The notes under the pieces: model-generated
Seen by the model: only the letters and a program-made list of their open reading frames with translations
The model's database searches: none
Told to the model about the DNA's origin: nothing
Assembly: GCF_000813345.1 (NCBI RefSeq)
Contig: NZ_BBQF01000004.1
Location: 1 to 64,000, forward strand
Reading direction: 5' to 3'
Origin: Sulfurospirillum arsenophilum NBRC 109478
GTDB taxonomy: Bacteria; Campylobacterota; Campylobacteria; Campylobacterales; Sulfurospirillaceae
Length of the DNA stretch: 64,000 nucleotides
Shown: in pieces, positions 34,535 through 43,563 of the stretch
Layout: each line of letters starts with the position of its first letter
Numbering within the stretch: the first letter of the stretch is position 1
Program-made: the position numbers and the translations under genes

Positions 34535-36661
34535 TTATTTGAACTTATCGACCATCAATTCAGCAGGGTGAATCGCCTTGACTTTAGAGCCTGATTTATC
34601 AAGACCTCCTCTTAATTGAATCAGACAACCTGGGCACTCAGCTGTCACAAATTCGGCACCCGTCTCTTCAATGTTTTGCAGTTTTCGTTTGAGCATTTGC
34701 ATTGAAATTTCAGGTTGTTTAAGGGTATAAGAACCACCCATACCACAACACGTATCGCACTCATTCATCTCTTTAATCTCATACCCAGCGGCACTGAGCG
34801 CATCTCTTGGCTCTTTGAAAACACCCACATGGCGTTTAGCATGGCATGAATCGTGGTAGGTTAACGTGTGAAGTTCTATGCCCTCTTTTGGCGTAAGTCT
34901 CTTCTCTTTAATCAATTTATCCACCAATTCGGTGAACATATAGGTTCTAGATGCTACTTTTTTGGCATCGGGGATTAACGATTCTCTGTGTTGTTCTTTG
35001 AGTATCTTGATCCACTCTTTTTTCAAAGCGGTGGTACAGCTGGCACAACTCACCACAACGTACTCAGGATTTCCTTCTAAAAGCGGCAAGATATTGCGCT
35101 CTGCAGCGTCCGCTGCCATATCAAACGAGCCACTTCCCCAATGTGGAATACCACAGCACGATTGCTCTTCTGGGAAAAGTACTTCTATGCCCGCTTTGTT
35201 CAAAATCTTAACAATCGCCACGCCTGCATCTGGATAGACAAAATCAAGCGCACACCCTGCATAAAAGGCTGCTTTTTCGGTACATTTTGGTTGTTTTATG
35301 GTTTTAAAGACATCTCGAAATGGAACAGCTGCCACGGAAGGCAAGCTTCGATACTCGGACAAACCTGAGAGGAACATCGGCAAGTGTCGTATAAATCCTT
35401 CTTTCACAAAAGGTTTTTGCAACACTGAAGCCGTGCGTAGCATCGTGTGGAACACCTTGCGGTTGTTGATGACTTGAAGCGCACTTTTATAGATAAACGG
35501 CAAACCCTCTTTTGTAGCAGCACGACGACGAATCTCTAAGATGAGTCCAGGGATGTCAATCTTACCAGGACATATCTCCTTACATTTATCGCATCCAATA
35601 CACAACGCTTGTATATCCTCAGCCGATTTAAGTTCATTGAACCATGCCGTTAAAATTGTACCGATACCACCGGTGTAAATATCGCCAAAAACGTGTCCTG
35701 TGACCAAGCGGTAAACAGGGCAGACGTTCAAACAGGCGGCACAGCGAATGCACTGAAGCGCTTCTTTAAATTTAGGGTCTTCTGCCATCTTTATACGGTT
35801 GTTGTCCATTAAAACGATATGCACCTCTTTCATTGTCCTATCATCATTGAGCGTAGGTGCGGAGATAAACGATGCATAACTTGTCATGAGCTGACTGGTT
35901 GCATTGCGTGGGAGGGCGGCTAAAATAGGTGCGGCATCCGTGTAGTTAGGAACCAGTTTTTCAAGACCGACTAAAGCGACGTGTACCTTTGGAAGCGTCG
36001 TTACTAAACGAGCATTACCTTCATTCGTACAAATAACGATGGAGCCTGTCTCTGCAATGGCAATGTTCGCTCCTGAAATGCCCATATCGGCTTCAAAAAA
36101 TTTCTCACGAATCGCTTTTCGTGCGACTTTTACCAGCTTTTGAATGTCATTATCCAAAGGTTGCTTTGTCTCCTCAGCAAACAGGTCTGAAATCTCTTCT
36201 TTCGTTAAGTGAAGTGCTGGCATAACCATGTGGGAAGGCGTTTGGTGCGCGAGTTGGCAAATCCATTCACCCAAATCTGTTTCGTCGGATTGGATGCCAA
36301 ATTCATCCAGAAAATGGTTGAGATGAATCTCTTCGGTTGCCATGGATTTTGATTTGACGATTTTTTTGACACCTTTTTCTTTGCAAAGATTCGCAATGTA
36401 TTGTCGTGCTGCCTCAGCACTGTTGGCACGAAACACTTTGATGCCATTGGCTTCTGCATTTTTCTTAAACGTCTCAGCCAACTCATCAAGACGACCTGCC
36501 GCTTCACCTTTAATGCCTGCGATTTTCGAACGCAGTGCTTCAAAATCGACACCTTCAAACGCTTTTGCTCTCGTTGCAGGATAATTCCATCTGTCTAAAA
36601 TGCCTGCAAGGTTTTGATTTTCAAGTGCTTTATGGATAGATGCTGACATACCTTCTTTCAT
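34535..36661 (-). CDS. Fused lactate oxidation protein: LUD and [4Fe-4S] (LutB-like) plus CCG domains (LutA-like)
   Basis: A 708-residue cytoplasmic iron-sulfur protein. Residues 1-290 form a LUD domain (GSIVICTNEGNARLV). Residues 300-380 hold two [4Fe-4S] motifs, CIRCAACLNVCPVYR and CIGCDKCKEICPGK. The C-terminal part has two CCG modules (CCGIPHWGSG, CCGMGGSYT) and CPGCLIQL. In most bacteria, including C. jejuni, these are two proteins of the L-lactate dehydrogenase complex LutA/LldE and LutB/LldF; here they are one chain. The partner LutC-like gene overlaps by 4 bases. Confidence 0.9.
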   Translation of the reverse strand: MKEGMSASIHKALENQNLAGILDRWNYPATRAKAFEGVDFEALRSKIAGIKGEAAGRLDELAETFKKNAEANGIKVFRANSAEAARQYIANLCKEKGVKKIVKSKSMATEEIHLNHFLDEFGIQSDETDLGEWICQLAHQTPSHMVMPALHLTKEEISDLFAEETKQPLDNDIQKLVKVARKAIREKFFEADMGISGANIAIAETGSIVICTNEGNARLVTTLPKVHVALVGLEKLVPNYTDAAPILAALPRNATSQLMTSYASFISAPTLNDDRTMKEVHIVLMDNNRIKMAEDPKFKEALQCIRCAACLNVCPVYRLVTGHVFGDIYTGGIGTILTAWFNELKSAEDIQALCIGCDKCKEICPGKIDIPGLILEIRRRAATKEGLPFIYKSALQVINNRKVFHTMLRTASVLQKPFVKEGFIRHLPMFLSGLSEYRSLPSVAAVPFRDVFKTIKQPKCTEKAAFYAGCALDFVYPDAGVAIVKILNKAGIEVLFPEEQSCCGIPHWGSGSFDMAADAAERNILPLLEGNPEYVVVSCASCTTALKKEWIKILKEQHRESLIPDAKKVASRTYMFTELVDKLIKEKRLTPKEGIELHTLTYHDSCHAKRHVGVFKEPRDALSAAGYEIKEMNECDTCCGMGGSYTLKQPEISMQMLKRKLQNIEETGAEFVTAECPGCLIQLRGGLDKSGSKVKAIHPAELMVDKFK

Positions 36662-37221
36662 GACGCTACTCCTTCTAATTCTAAATCATCGACACACACA
36701 ATCACCAATCGCTCAGGTCCATGCACCCCAATGGCAAGCACACGTTCAATATCAGCTGTTTTACTCGCTCCCGTGATGAGCGTAATGTATTTATCATATT
36801 TAGGATGCATTTTCGTCATCAATGCAGGAATATCTGCAATGATTTTTGAAGTAGGAAGAATTGCCACATGAATCCACGCCAATGCAGATGCAAGGCGTTG
36901 TTCCACATCGGTTGAGTCTTGCGCCATACTGCCAGTCTCTGCCAATCCCCATTTTAACTGGGTAATACCCACTTTAGCGCCTTTTGCCAATTCACGGGTT
37001 ACTTTAAAATTAAGACCTGGAAATTTCTGTGCCATCGCTTCGTTATCAAATTGCTCCAAAATGGGGCTTTTTGCCCAAACGGCATAAGAGCCAGTTTCGT
37101 CTTTAACCTCCTCTTTTTCGAGGAACTCTTCAATAAAACCAAGAGCCAAAGCTGTGGTTGCAAAACGCTTCACTTCGGTATTTCCCGATGTTTCAGCCCT
37201 TGCTTTAAAATTTTCAAACAT
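36658..37221 (-). CDS. LutC/LldG-type lactate utilisation protein (LUD domain)
   Basis: A 187-residue single-domain LUD protein. ETGSMAQDSTDVEQRLASAL and LITGASKTADIERVLAIGVHGP are the family landmarks (the second has the typical S-K/R-T-A-D-I-E). It is the third subunit of the non-flavin L-lactate dehydrogenase. It is encoded first and its end overlaps the fused subunit. No lactate permease is adjacent. Confidence 0.88.
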   Translation of the reverse strand: MFENFKARAETSGNTEVKRFATTALALGFIEEFLEKEEVKDETGSYAVWAKSPILEQFDNEAMAQKFPGLNFKVTRELAKGAKVGITQLKWGLAETGSMAQDSTDVEQRLASALAWIHVAILPTSKIIADIPALMTKMHPKYDKYITLITGASKTADIERVLAIGVHGPERLVIVCVDDLELEGVAS

Positions 37222-37505
37222 AGGTGCGTCTCCTTTTAGTATGAACTAATATTCTTTACATGTAAAAGCAAAACTTAATCAAGTATAAATTATTATACTT
37301 AATCTAAATATGCAAATATTGTAGCTCACACGAATGACGATTGTATGAGATTATGGAGATTATGAAAAGGAGAGAATGAGGGGTTTACTTTCTGATACAC
37401 CCAAAGAAAATACACAAGATAGTGCAGTGTCGTACAACAATTTTTACATGTAAAACAGTTTCACATCTTAACTCCGCTATAATTTCTTTATTCAATCCAA
37501 GAGCA

Positions 37506-38738
37506 ATGATTACCATGAACATCAACACTTTCAGAGCTTTTCAAAGCCGAAATTATCGACTCTTTTTTGCAGGACAATCCATCTCTCTTATGGGCACATG
37601 GATGCAAAGAACCGCTGTATATTGGGTTATTTACGTACAAACAAATTCTGCTTTTATCCTAGGGCTTAGTGTTTTTGCAAGCCAATTTCCCTCTTTTTTG
37701 CTCTCACTGCTCGGGGGGACTATCGCTGATCGATATGATCGTTTCAAAGTATTGCTCTTTACACAAATTGCTTCGATGCTCCAAGCCATTGCGATGACAT
37801 TAGTGGTTGTCTTTACCGACTATTCTGTTCTAGAACTTATAGTACTTAGTGTCTTATTGGGTATTGTCAATGCGTTTGATGTTCCAGCGCGTCAGTCTTT
37901 GGTGCATTACATGGTCGCAAAAAAGGAAGATGTTGGCAATGCCATAGCGCTCAATTCTACCATGGTCAATCTAGCCCGTCTCATAGGCCCTGCCGTTGCA
38001 GGTTTTATACTCGAAACCTTTGGTGCTGGCATCTGCTTTATGCTCAATGCTCTGAGTTTTATCGCTGTTATTATTTCACTGCTTATGCTGCAATTGCCAG
38101 CGCACATTCCACAAGCACGTACGCAAAAGATGTTTGCTGATCTTCGAGATGGTCTGCGCTATCTGAAATCCACCCCCTCTCTTGGCGTGCTCATCTTGTT
38201 GCTCGCCTTGATGAGCTTACTCGTGCTTCCTTATACGACCTTGTTTCCAATTATTGCCAAAGAGACCTTAGGCGGAGATGCTTCGATTTATGGGTACCTT
38301 AACAGTTTTGTAGGTGTGGGAGCACTTAGTGGCGCGATACTTCTAGCTTCACTCAAATACACCAGTAACCTCAGAAAACTGCTCATCATCGCGACCACAC
38401 TTTTTGGTCTAGGCATACTGCTTTTCTCGCTCTCTCATACCTTGCTCTTTTCCTATCTGTTTTGCACCATTGCAGGCTTTGGCATGATGTTGCACGTCAC
38501 CATCATCAATACCCTGCTTCAAACAACATCCGATAGTAACATGAGAGGAAGAGTCATCAGCTATTTTGCGATGGCTTTTTTTGGTATGCAACCTCTTGGC
38601 GCACTTCTCATCGGAACGATCTCGCATTACCTTGGGGCAGCCGAGACACTTCTTTTAGAGGGTTGTTCGGCACTTATCATCATCGCACTCTTTTTACCTT
38701 ATTTATGGAAAACGGCGAAACACGCCAAGCCATCATAA
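37506..38738 (+). CDS. MFS exporter (MFS_3/EntS-like)
   Basis: About 410 residues with twelve hydrophobic segments. FRAFQSRNYRLFFAGQSISL at the N-terminus and DRYDRFKVLLFTQ after the second helix (the MFS motif A region) are typical of MFS_3 transporters such as EntS. Substrate unknown. I chose ATG 37506; ATG 37515 is also possible. The intergenic stretch 37222-37505 has two exact palindrome copies (37255 and 37443) and no gene. Confidence 0.87.
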   Translation: MITMNINTFRAFQSRNYRLFFAGQSISLMGTWMQRTAVYWVIYVQTNSAFILGLSVFASQFPSFLLSLLGGTIADRYDRFKVLLFTQIASMLQAIAMTLVVVFTDYSVLELIVLSVLLGIVNAFDVPARQSLVHYMVAKKEDVGNAIALNSTMVNLARLIGPAVAGFILETFGAGICFMLNALSFIAVIISLLMLQLPAHIPQARTQKMFADLRDGLRYLKSTPSLGVLILLLALMSLLVLPYTTLFPIIAKETLGGDASIYGYLNSFVGVGALSGAILLASLKYTSNLRKLLIIATTLFGLGILLFSLSHTLLFSYLFCTIAGFGMMLHVTIINTLLQTTSDSNMRGRVISYFAMAFFGMQPLGALLIGTISHYLGAAETLLLEGCSALIIIALFLPYLWKTAKHAKPS

Positions 38739-38777
38739 CTAGGCTATAATGCTTCTATTAGACTTAAAGGCATGAGC

Positions 38778-39557
38778 ATGAAAAATATCAGTGAAGAGAA
38801 ACGAATCGTTGTCTTAATCGATGCCGACAATGCACAACAAAGCAAGATTGAGCTTATCCTTGCCGAACTCTCGACGCATGGGCATATCATTGTCAAACGT
38901 GCGTATGGTGACTGGTCGAGTAGCTACCTCAAAAACTGGAAAGAGAGCCTCAATGAGCTTGCGGTTCAGCCCATCCAACAGTTTGCCTACACCACAGGAA
39001 AAAATTCAACCGATGCTTCAATGATTATTGATGCAATGGATTTACTTTATACACAAAAATTTGACGCGTTTGCACTTGTTTCAAGTGACAGCGACTTTAC
39101 TAAACTTGCTTCGCGCCTGAAAGAATCAGAGATTTACGTCTTTGGATTTGGCGAACACAAAACACCTATCTCGTTTCGTAATGCCTGCGATGACTTCATC
39201 TTCACAGAAAACCTCAGTGCCAATGCCGAAACACTAGGCGATGCGCCTGAAGTCAAAAACTCCAATAAAGCATCCAATGACGATAGCCTCAAAGAGCTTA
39301 TAAAACTTTTACTGGTAGGCTGGGAAAAGACACAAGATGATGAGGGTTGGGCAAGTGTTTCAGCAGCTGGAGCGTACATCAAACGCCAATCACCTGACTT
39401 TGACCCACGAACCTATGGCTCCAGTAAAATGACATCGCTTCTTGCCAAACTGAGTGAGCATTTTGAGATGAATCGCTACCAAGGAAAAGGGACAGCAACC
39501 ATTGTCGATTACCGTCCCGTTGTGAAAAAAGCGCCTTCTAAAGCGCGTCGTCGCTAA
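38778..39557 (+). CDS. NYN domain (PIN-like) protein with C-terminal OST-HTH/LOTUS domain
   Basis: About 259 residues. The N-terminal NYN domain has acidic residues in VVLIDADNAQ, KNSTDASMIIDAMD and LVSSDSDFTKLASRL, which are the metal-binding positions of this RNase fold. The C-terminal part (LIKLLLVGWEKTQDDEGW, PDFDPRTYGSSKMTSLLAKL) matches an OST-HTH RNA-binding domain. An RNA-processing or turnover role is inferred. I chose ATG 38778 because AAAGG is seven bases away; ATG 38772 is too close. Confidence 0.88.
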   Translation: MKNISEEKRIVVLIDADNAQQSKIELILAELSTHGHIIVKRAYGDWSSSYLKNWKESLNELAVQPIQQFAYTTGKNSTDASMIIDAMDLLYTQKFDAFALVSSDSDFTKLASRLKESEIYVFGFGEHKTPISFRNACDDFIFTENLSANAETLGDAPEVKNSNKASNDDSLKELIKLLLVGWEKTQDDEGWASVSAAGAYIKRQSPDFDPRTYGSSKMTSLLAKLSEHFEMNRYQGKGTATIVDYRPVVKKAPSKARRR

Positions 39558-39558
39558 G

Positions 39559-40122
39559 TTAGTTTTTAAGCTCCAGCCCAAGCGTTGGAGCGATTTCTCT
39601 CATCGCGGCTATAACATCTGTAATGAGTTCATCAAGGCTGACACTTAGCATATCCGCCCCTTTTTGGATGACTTCCCTACTCGCACCAGCGGCAAAACGA
39701 AGATCTTTGAATTTCTTTTTGACCGATGAAAGCTCCAAATCCATCACAGAACGACTCGGACGAACCAGTGCACACGCAGTAATAAGACCGGTGAGTTCAT
39801 CCACCGCATAAAGTGTCTTTTCCATTTGACTGAGTGGTTCAACATCCGTGCAAATCCCAAAACCATGTGACATAATGGCACGGATAATCTCTTCGCTGTA
39901 ACCCTTTTCACGCATAATCTCTACTGTTTTATGGCAATGTTGATCGGGATATTTTTCATAATCAAGATCGTGCAAAAGCCCTGCAATGCCCCACGTCTCT
40001 TCATCTTCACCTGCTTTTTTTGCAAAATAGCGCATCGTCCCCTCAACGGCAAGACCATGTGTGACAAGCGCATCGCCGTTATAGGCTTTTAACAGTGTCA
40101 ACGCTTCTTCTCTTTTTGGCAT
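39559..40122 (-). CDS. HD domain hydrolase
   Basis: A 187-residue protein with the HD motif in LLHDLDYEKYP, preceded by His in VTHGLAVE and followed by MSHGFG and DELTGLI, matching the HDIG-like metal hydrolase pattern. It is probably a nucleotide phosphohydrolase; substrate unknown. It converges on the NYN gene with one base between stop codons. Confidence 0.85.
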   Translation of the reverse strand: MPKREEALTLLKAYNGDALVTHGLAVEGTMRYFAKKAGEDEETWGIAGLLHDLDYEKYPDQHCHKTVEIMREKGYSEEIIRAIMSHGFGICTDVEPLSQMEKTLYAVDELTGLITACALVRPSRSVMDLELSSVKKKFKDLRFAAGASREVIQKGADMLSVSLDELITDVIAAMREIAPTLGLELKN

Positions 40123-40316
40123 TTTTATCCTTTACATGTAAATAATGTATTTTACTGCTTTGCATCTAAAACTCTTTGCAAAACAAATTTTTTTGTGATG
40201 TTATCATTGATACATGTCTCTAAAAATACAATTATTGTGTTACAATGCCAACTTTAAATCAATCTTTATTGGTTTAATTAATATTAGAAAAAAACTATAA
40301 ACTAGAGAGACTATTT

Positions 40317-40730
40317 ATGGTAGATAATATTAACGTTTATCGTATCAACGCAGGCTCCTGTAATGGCTGTGATGTCGAGCTACTTGCGAGCATTCTTGTT
40401 CCAAAATTTGGTTTTGATACCCTTCATTGCACCTACACCAATAACCCTGAAGAGGCAAATATTGTCATCGTCACGGGTTCCATCACCACACGCTCCAAAC
40501 CTTTTTTAGAAGCTACCCTGAAACGTTTACCTAGCCAAAAGGTGGTGGTTGCTATGGGTATTTGTCCGATTAGCGGTGGTGTCTTTCGCGATAGTTACTC
40601 CATAGAGGGACCATTGGATCGCTTTGTGGATGTCGATGTCAACATCGCAGGCTGTCCACCCTCACCGCAAGGTATTGTAGAAGGACTCATTAAAGCCTGT
40701 GAGCTTTGGAAAGTGAAGGTAAGCGCATGA
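40317..40730 (+). CDS. [NiFe] hydrogenase small subunit, group 4 (NuoB-like)
   Basis: A 137-residue protein. Four Cys for the proximal [4Fe-4S] cluster are present: Cys15 and Cys18 (GSCNGCD), and single ones in GICPISGG and AGCPPSPQG. The size and absence of a Tat signal point to the cytoplasmic, NuoB-like form of group 4 hydrogenases (HycG, EchC, CooL). It is the first gene of a seven-gene module; ATGA overlap couples it to the next gene. TTTACATGTAAA lies upstream at 40131. Confidence 0.9.
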   Translation: MVDNINVYRINAGSCNGCDVELLASILVPKFGFDTLHCTYTNNPEEANIVIVTGSITTRSKPFLEATLKRLPSQKVVVAMGICPISGGVFRDSYSIEGPLDRFVDVDVNIAGCPPSPQGIVEGLIKACELWKVKVSA

Positions 40731-41152
40731 ACACCTATAAAGGAAAAGTTGCTTTTGATAAAGAGCAATGCGTACTTTGCCAAACCTGTGTTTTTGTCTG
40801 TCCTGCTGGAGCGATTAACATCTCGTGCGTTACACCCCAACAAAGCTATGACTTTATCATCTGGCATAACACCTGTACGTTGTGCGGTAACTGCGCCTAT
40901 TTTTGTCCAACAGGGGCTATAACATTAAGCAGTGATCTAGCTCAATCTTCGCCTCAAAGTGAAAAATACACCTCAATTACTGCCAATATGGTCGAATATA
41001 CGGAGTGTCCAAACTGCCATGAACCCATGATCAATGTACCTCTAACGATGCTCAAAAGAGGGTTTAAAAACGTGAGTGAACCCATTACTTCTCTCTTTAA
41101 ACTCTGCCCAAAATGCAGACGTGACCAGACCTTTGCAAAGCGAGTCCTTTAA
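40727..41152 (+). CDS. Ferredoxin-like subunit with two [4Fe-4S] motifs and zinc-ribbon-like tail
   Basis: A 141-residue protein resembling HycF/HyfH. Two cluster motifs, CVLCQTCVFVCP and CTLCGNCAYFCP, occupy residues 15-65. The C-terminal 50 residues contain two CxxC pairs (CPNC, CPKC) that could bind zinc or an additional metal. It would carry electrons from the small subunit to ferredoxin. It overlaps its upstream neighbour by four bases. Confidence 0.87.
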   Translation: MNTYKGKVAFDKEQCVLCQTCVFVCPAGAINISCVTPQQSYDFIIWHNTCTLCGNCAYFCPTGAITLSSDLAQSSPQSEKYTSITANMVEYTECPNCHEPMINVPLTMLKRGFKNVSEPITSLFKLCPKCRRDQTFAKRVL

Positions 41153-41647
41153 ATGAAATCTTTACATGTAAAGCTAAATGAGATAACCAAAACATTGGCA
41201 CTTCGTTGTCATTTTGAACCTAACAGTGATAGCCTTTGGTGTGAAATAGCGGATAAAAATCTGCTTTTACAGCTTGCTGAAATCCTCCAAACCATGAATG
41301 CGCGTGTGTGCATGATAACCGCGTATGAAAAAGAAAATGGGCACGAACTGGTTTATCACTTTGATCTGAGTGGTGTCATGCTCAATCTTAAACTGCACAT
41401 CACCGACAAAAGTGTTCCCTCCATCACACCTCTGTTTAAAAGTGCAGACTGGACGGAGAGAGAACTTAGCGAAATCTACGGTATCGCTATTGTCAATCAT
41501 CCCAATCCAAAACGTCTTTTTCTCGATGAAGCGCTAAAAGAGAGTGTTTTAAAAGAGTATTACTCGCTCTCCACAGCGATGAGTGGCAAAGTAAGTCAAG
41601 AACTTTGGAGTAAAGTGAAAGCAGAAGAAGGGGTCAATCGTGGATAA
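41153..41647 (+). CDS. NuoC-like hydrogenase subunit (30 kDa domain)
   Basis: A 164-residue protein. Similarity to the NuoC/HycE N-terminal domain is seen in YEKENGHELVYHFDLSGVML, DKSVPSITPLFKSADWTEREL, and EIYGIAIVNHPNPKRLFLDE. Here it is separate from the large subunit, as in CooU or EchD. The start codon follows one base after the previous stop, and its start contains a TTTACATGTAAA copy at 41161. Confidence 0.87.
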   Translation: MKSLHVKLNEITKTLALRCHFEPNSDSLWCEIADKNLLLQLAEILQTMNARVCMITAYEKENGHELVYHFDLSGVMLNLKLHITDKSVPSITPLFKSADWTERELSEIYGIAIVNHPNPKRLFLDEALKESVLKEYYSLSTAMSGKVSQELWSKVKAEEGVNRG

Positions 41648-42728
41648 AACAAAAGTCATTTTAGGACCTTTCGACGTTGCTCTTGAAGAACCTGTTTACT
41701 TTAAAATAGAACCAAATAGTGATGGTAAAACCATTAAAAGTGTTGATATGATTAACGGTTTTGTACACCGTGGTATCGAATCTATCGTGCTTCAAAGAAA
41801 TTTCTTGCAAAATCTCATCATCACCGAAAAAGTATGTGCGCTTTGTTCCAACAACCACCCGTTTACCTATTGCATGGCGGTGGAGAAAATTGCAGCGCTG
41901 AGCCTTCCTGAACGAGCTCTTTACCTTCGTGTTGTTGCCGATGAGATCAAGCGCATCGCAAGCCATCTTTTTAACCTTGGTATGCTGGCACACCTCATTC
42001 ACAACAAAGCCTTGATGACACAGCTTCTTGAGACACGTGAAGATTTTCAAGACCTTAAAGAAGCCATTTGGGGCAATCGTATGGATCTGAGTGCCAACAC
42101 TATTGGTGGTGTGAAGTTTGATCTTGATAAAACACTAATCGCTTCTATTAAAAAGGCATTGGATAAAAACAAAAGTAAAATTGAAGCGTTTATCGCTCTA
42201 TTTGAAACCGATCCAGCACTAATTGCTCGTATTGGCGGTGTTGGAGTGCTGAGTTATGAGAATGCTCTAAACCTTGGCGTGGTTGGACCCGTAGCACGAG
42301 CAAGTGGCGTTAACAACGATGTGCGAAAACGTGCACCTTATGCTGCGTACGACAAGCTCCACTTTGATGTTATTTTGCAAAAAGATGGCGATGTACTCTC
42401 TCGTGCCAAAGTAAGGCTTTATGAAATACTCGAGTCCATGAAACTGCTTCATCAAGCGCTTGATGCCCTACCAACGGGCGATATCGTGCTTCCAACGCGC
42501 ACGCTTATTCCAGAGGGTGAAGCCATCTCTCGTACCGAAGCGCCTCGTGGTGAGCTGGTGTATTACCTTAAAACCAATGGCACGCAAAAGCCTGAGCGTA
42601 TGAAGTGGAGAGTTCCAACCTACATGAACTGGGAGGCGCTCAAAGTGATGATGCCAAACAACAGCATTGACGATGTTGCACTCATTTTCAACAGCATCGA
42701 CCCTTGTATCTCGTGTACCGAGCGTTAA
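41640..42728 (+). CDS. [NiFe] hydrogenase large subunit, group 4 (NuoD/CooH-like)
   Basis: A 362-residue catalytic subunit starting at GTG. Nickel-iron ligands are intact: Cys66 and Cys69 (VCALCSNNHP) and Cys356 and Cys359 (DPCISCTER). GFVHRGIE fits group 4. The protein ends directly at CTER, so there is no C-terminal peptide for a maturation protease to remove, as reported for CooH. It overlaps the NuoC-like gene by 8 bases. Confidence 0.92.
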   Translation: MDKTKVILGPFDVALEEPVYFKIEPNSDGKTIKSVDMINGFVHRGIESIVLQRNFLQNLIITEKVCALCSNNHPFTYCMAVEKIAALSLPERALYLRVVADEIKRIASHLFNLGMLAHLIHNKALMTQLLETREDFQDLKEAIWGNRMDLSANTIGGVKFDLDKTLIASIKKALDKNKSKIEAFIALFETDPALIARIGGVGVLSYENALNLGVVGPVARASGVNNDVRKRAPYAAYDKLHFDVILQKDGDVLSRAKVRLYEILESMKLLHQALDALPTGDIVLPTRTLIPEGEAISRTEAPRGELVYYLKTNGTQKPERMKWRVPTYMNWEALKVMMPNNSIDDVALIFNSIDPCISCTER

Positions 42729-42729
42729 G

Positions 42730-43203
42730 ATGCGAAACCATTTTATACTTGCAGACAGTACCAAATGTGTCGGATGTTTAAGTTGTGAGTTAGCCTGTGC
42801 CGCGGCATATGCGGGCATAAGCTTTGAAGAAGCCTACAGCACGAAATTACCACTTATTTCACGTAACCGTGTTGTCAAGCTTGAAGGTAAAACCGCCCCA
42901 CTTCAGTGTATGCACTGCGAATCTCCTTCGTGTTTAGCTCTCTGCCCGCATGGCGTCATTGAGAAGATGGATGATTTTGTCAAAATTCATGAAGAGGCGT
43001 GTGTGGGATGCGGTACTTGTTCGCTGGTCTGTCCTTATGGTGCGATCACGATGATCCAAAAAGAAGACCGTAGAGTTGCTGTTAAATGCAACCTCTGCTT
43101 CAACCGAGTCGAAGGACCTTCGTGCATTCGCGTCTGTACGACCAGTGCTATTTCGGTGGTGGATTATGACGAATACACAAAGCTAATGGCGCAAAAAGGC
43201 TAG
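42730..43203 (+). CDS. Ferredoxin with four [4Fe-4S] motifs, CooF/HydN-like
   Basis: About 157 residues. Cysteine groups are CVGCLSCELACAAAY, CMHCESPSCLALCP, CVGCGTCSLVCP and CNLCFNRVEGPSCIRVC, giving four clusters as in HydN and CooF. CooF passes electrons from CO dehydrogenase to CooH; no CODH gene is present here, so its donor is probably ferredoxin or the GltD-like protein downstream. The start at 42730 overlaps nothing and follows the large-subunit stop. Confidence 0.9.
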   Translation: MRNHFILADSTKCVGCLSCELACAAAYAGISFEEAYSTKLPLISRNRVVKLEGKTAPLQCMHCESPSCLALCPHGVIEKMDDFVKIHEEACVGCGTCSLVCPYGAITMIQKEDRRVAVKCNLCFNRVEGPSCIRVCTTSAISVVDYDEYTKLMAQKG

Positions 43204-43209
43204 GCTTTC

Positions 43210-43563
43210 ATGCATGAATACTCCATCGTCGCTTCACTCATTGATTTGTGCGAAAAAGAGGCGAAAAAGCATCATGCTAAAGCCATCAAACGCCTTGTTA
43301 TCAGTGTGGGAAGACTTAGTGGCATCGAAATTCATTTTTTGGAACAGTGTTTTGACACCTTTAAAGAAAATACCATCTGCCATGATGCCACGCTTATTGT
43401 GGAGCTATGCGAGGTGGTACTTTTATGCTCAAAATGCCATGAAAAAAGTGTCGTAAGTGAGAACCATTTTATCTGTCCAAAATGTCACAGTGAGGATGTC
43501 GCTATGGTAGGTGGGCAAGAGTTACATGTAAACAGTATAGAGATCATTGAGGAAGAAAGATGA
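43210..43563 (+). CDS. hypA: Hydrogenase nickel chaperone HypA
   Basis: A 117-residue protein. The nickel-binding start MHEYSIV and the zinc site formed by CSKCHEKS and CPKCHSED are both visible. It inserts nickel into [NiFe] hydrogenase with HypB. Other hyp genes are not in the window. Its end overlaps the next gene by four bases. TTTACATGTAAA-like sequence occurs at 43521. Confidence 0.95.
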   Translation: MHEYSIVASLIDLCEKEAKKHHAKAIKRLVISVGRLSGIEIHFLEQCFDTFKENTICHDATLIVELCEVVLLCSKCHEKSVVSENHFICPKCHSEDVAMVGGQELHVNSIEIIEEER

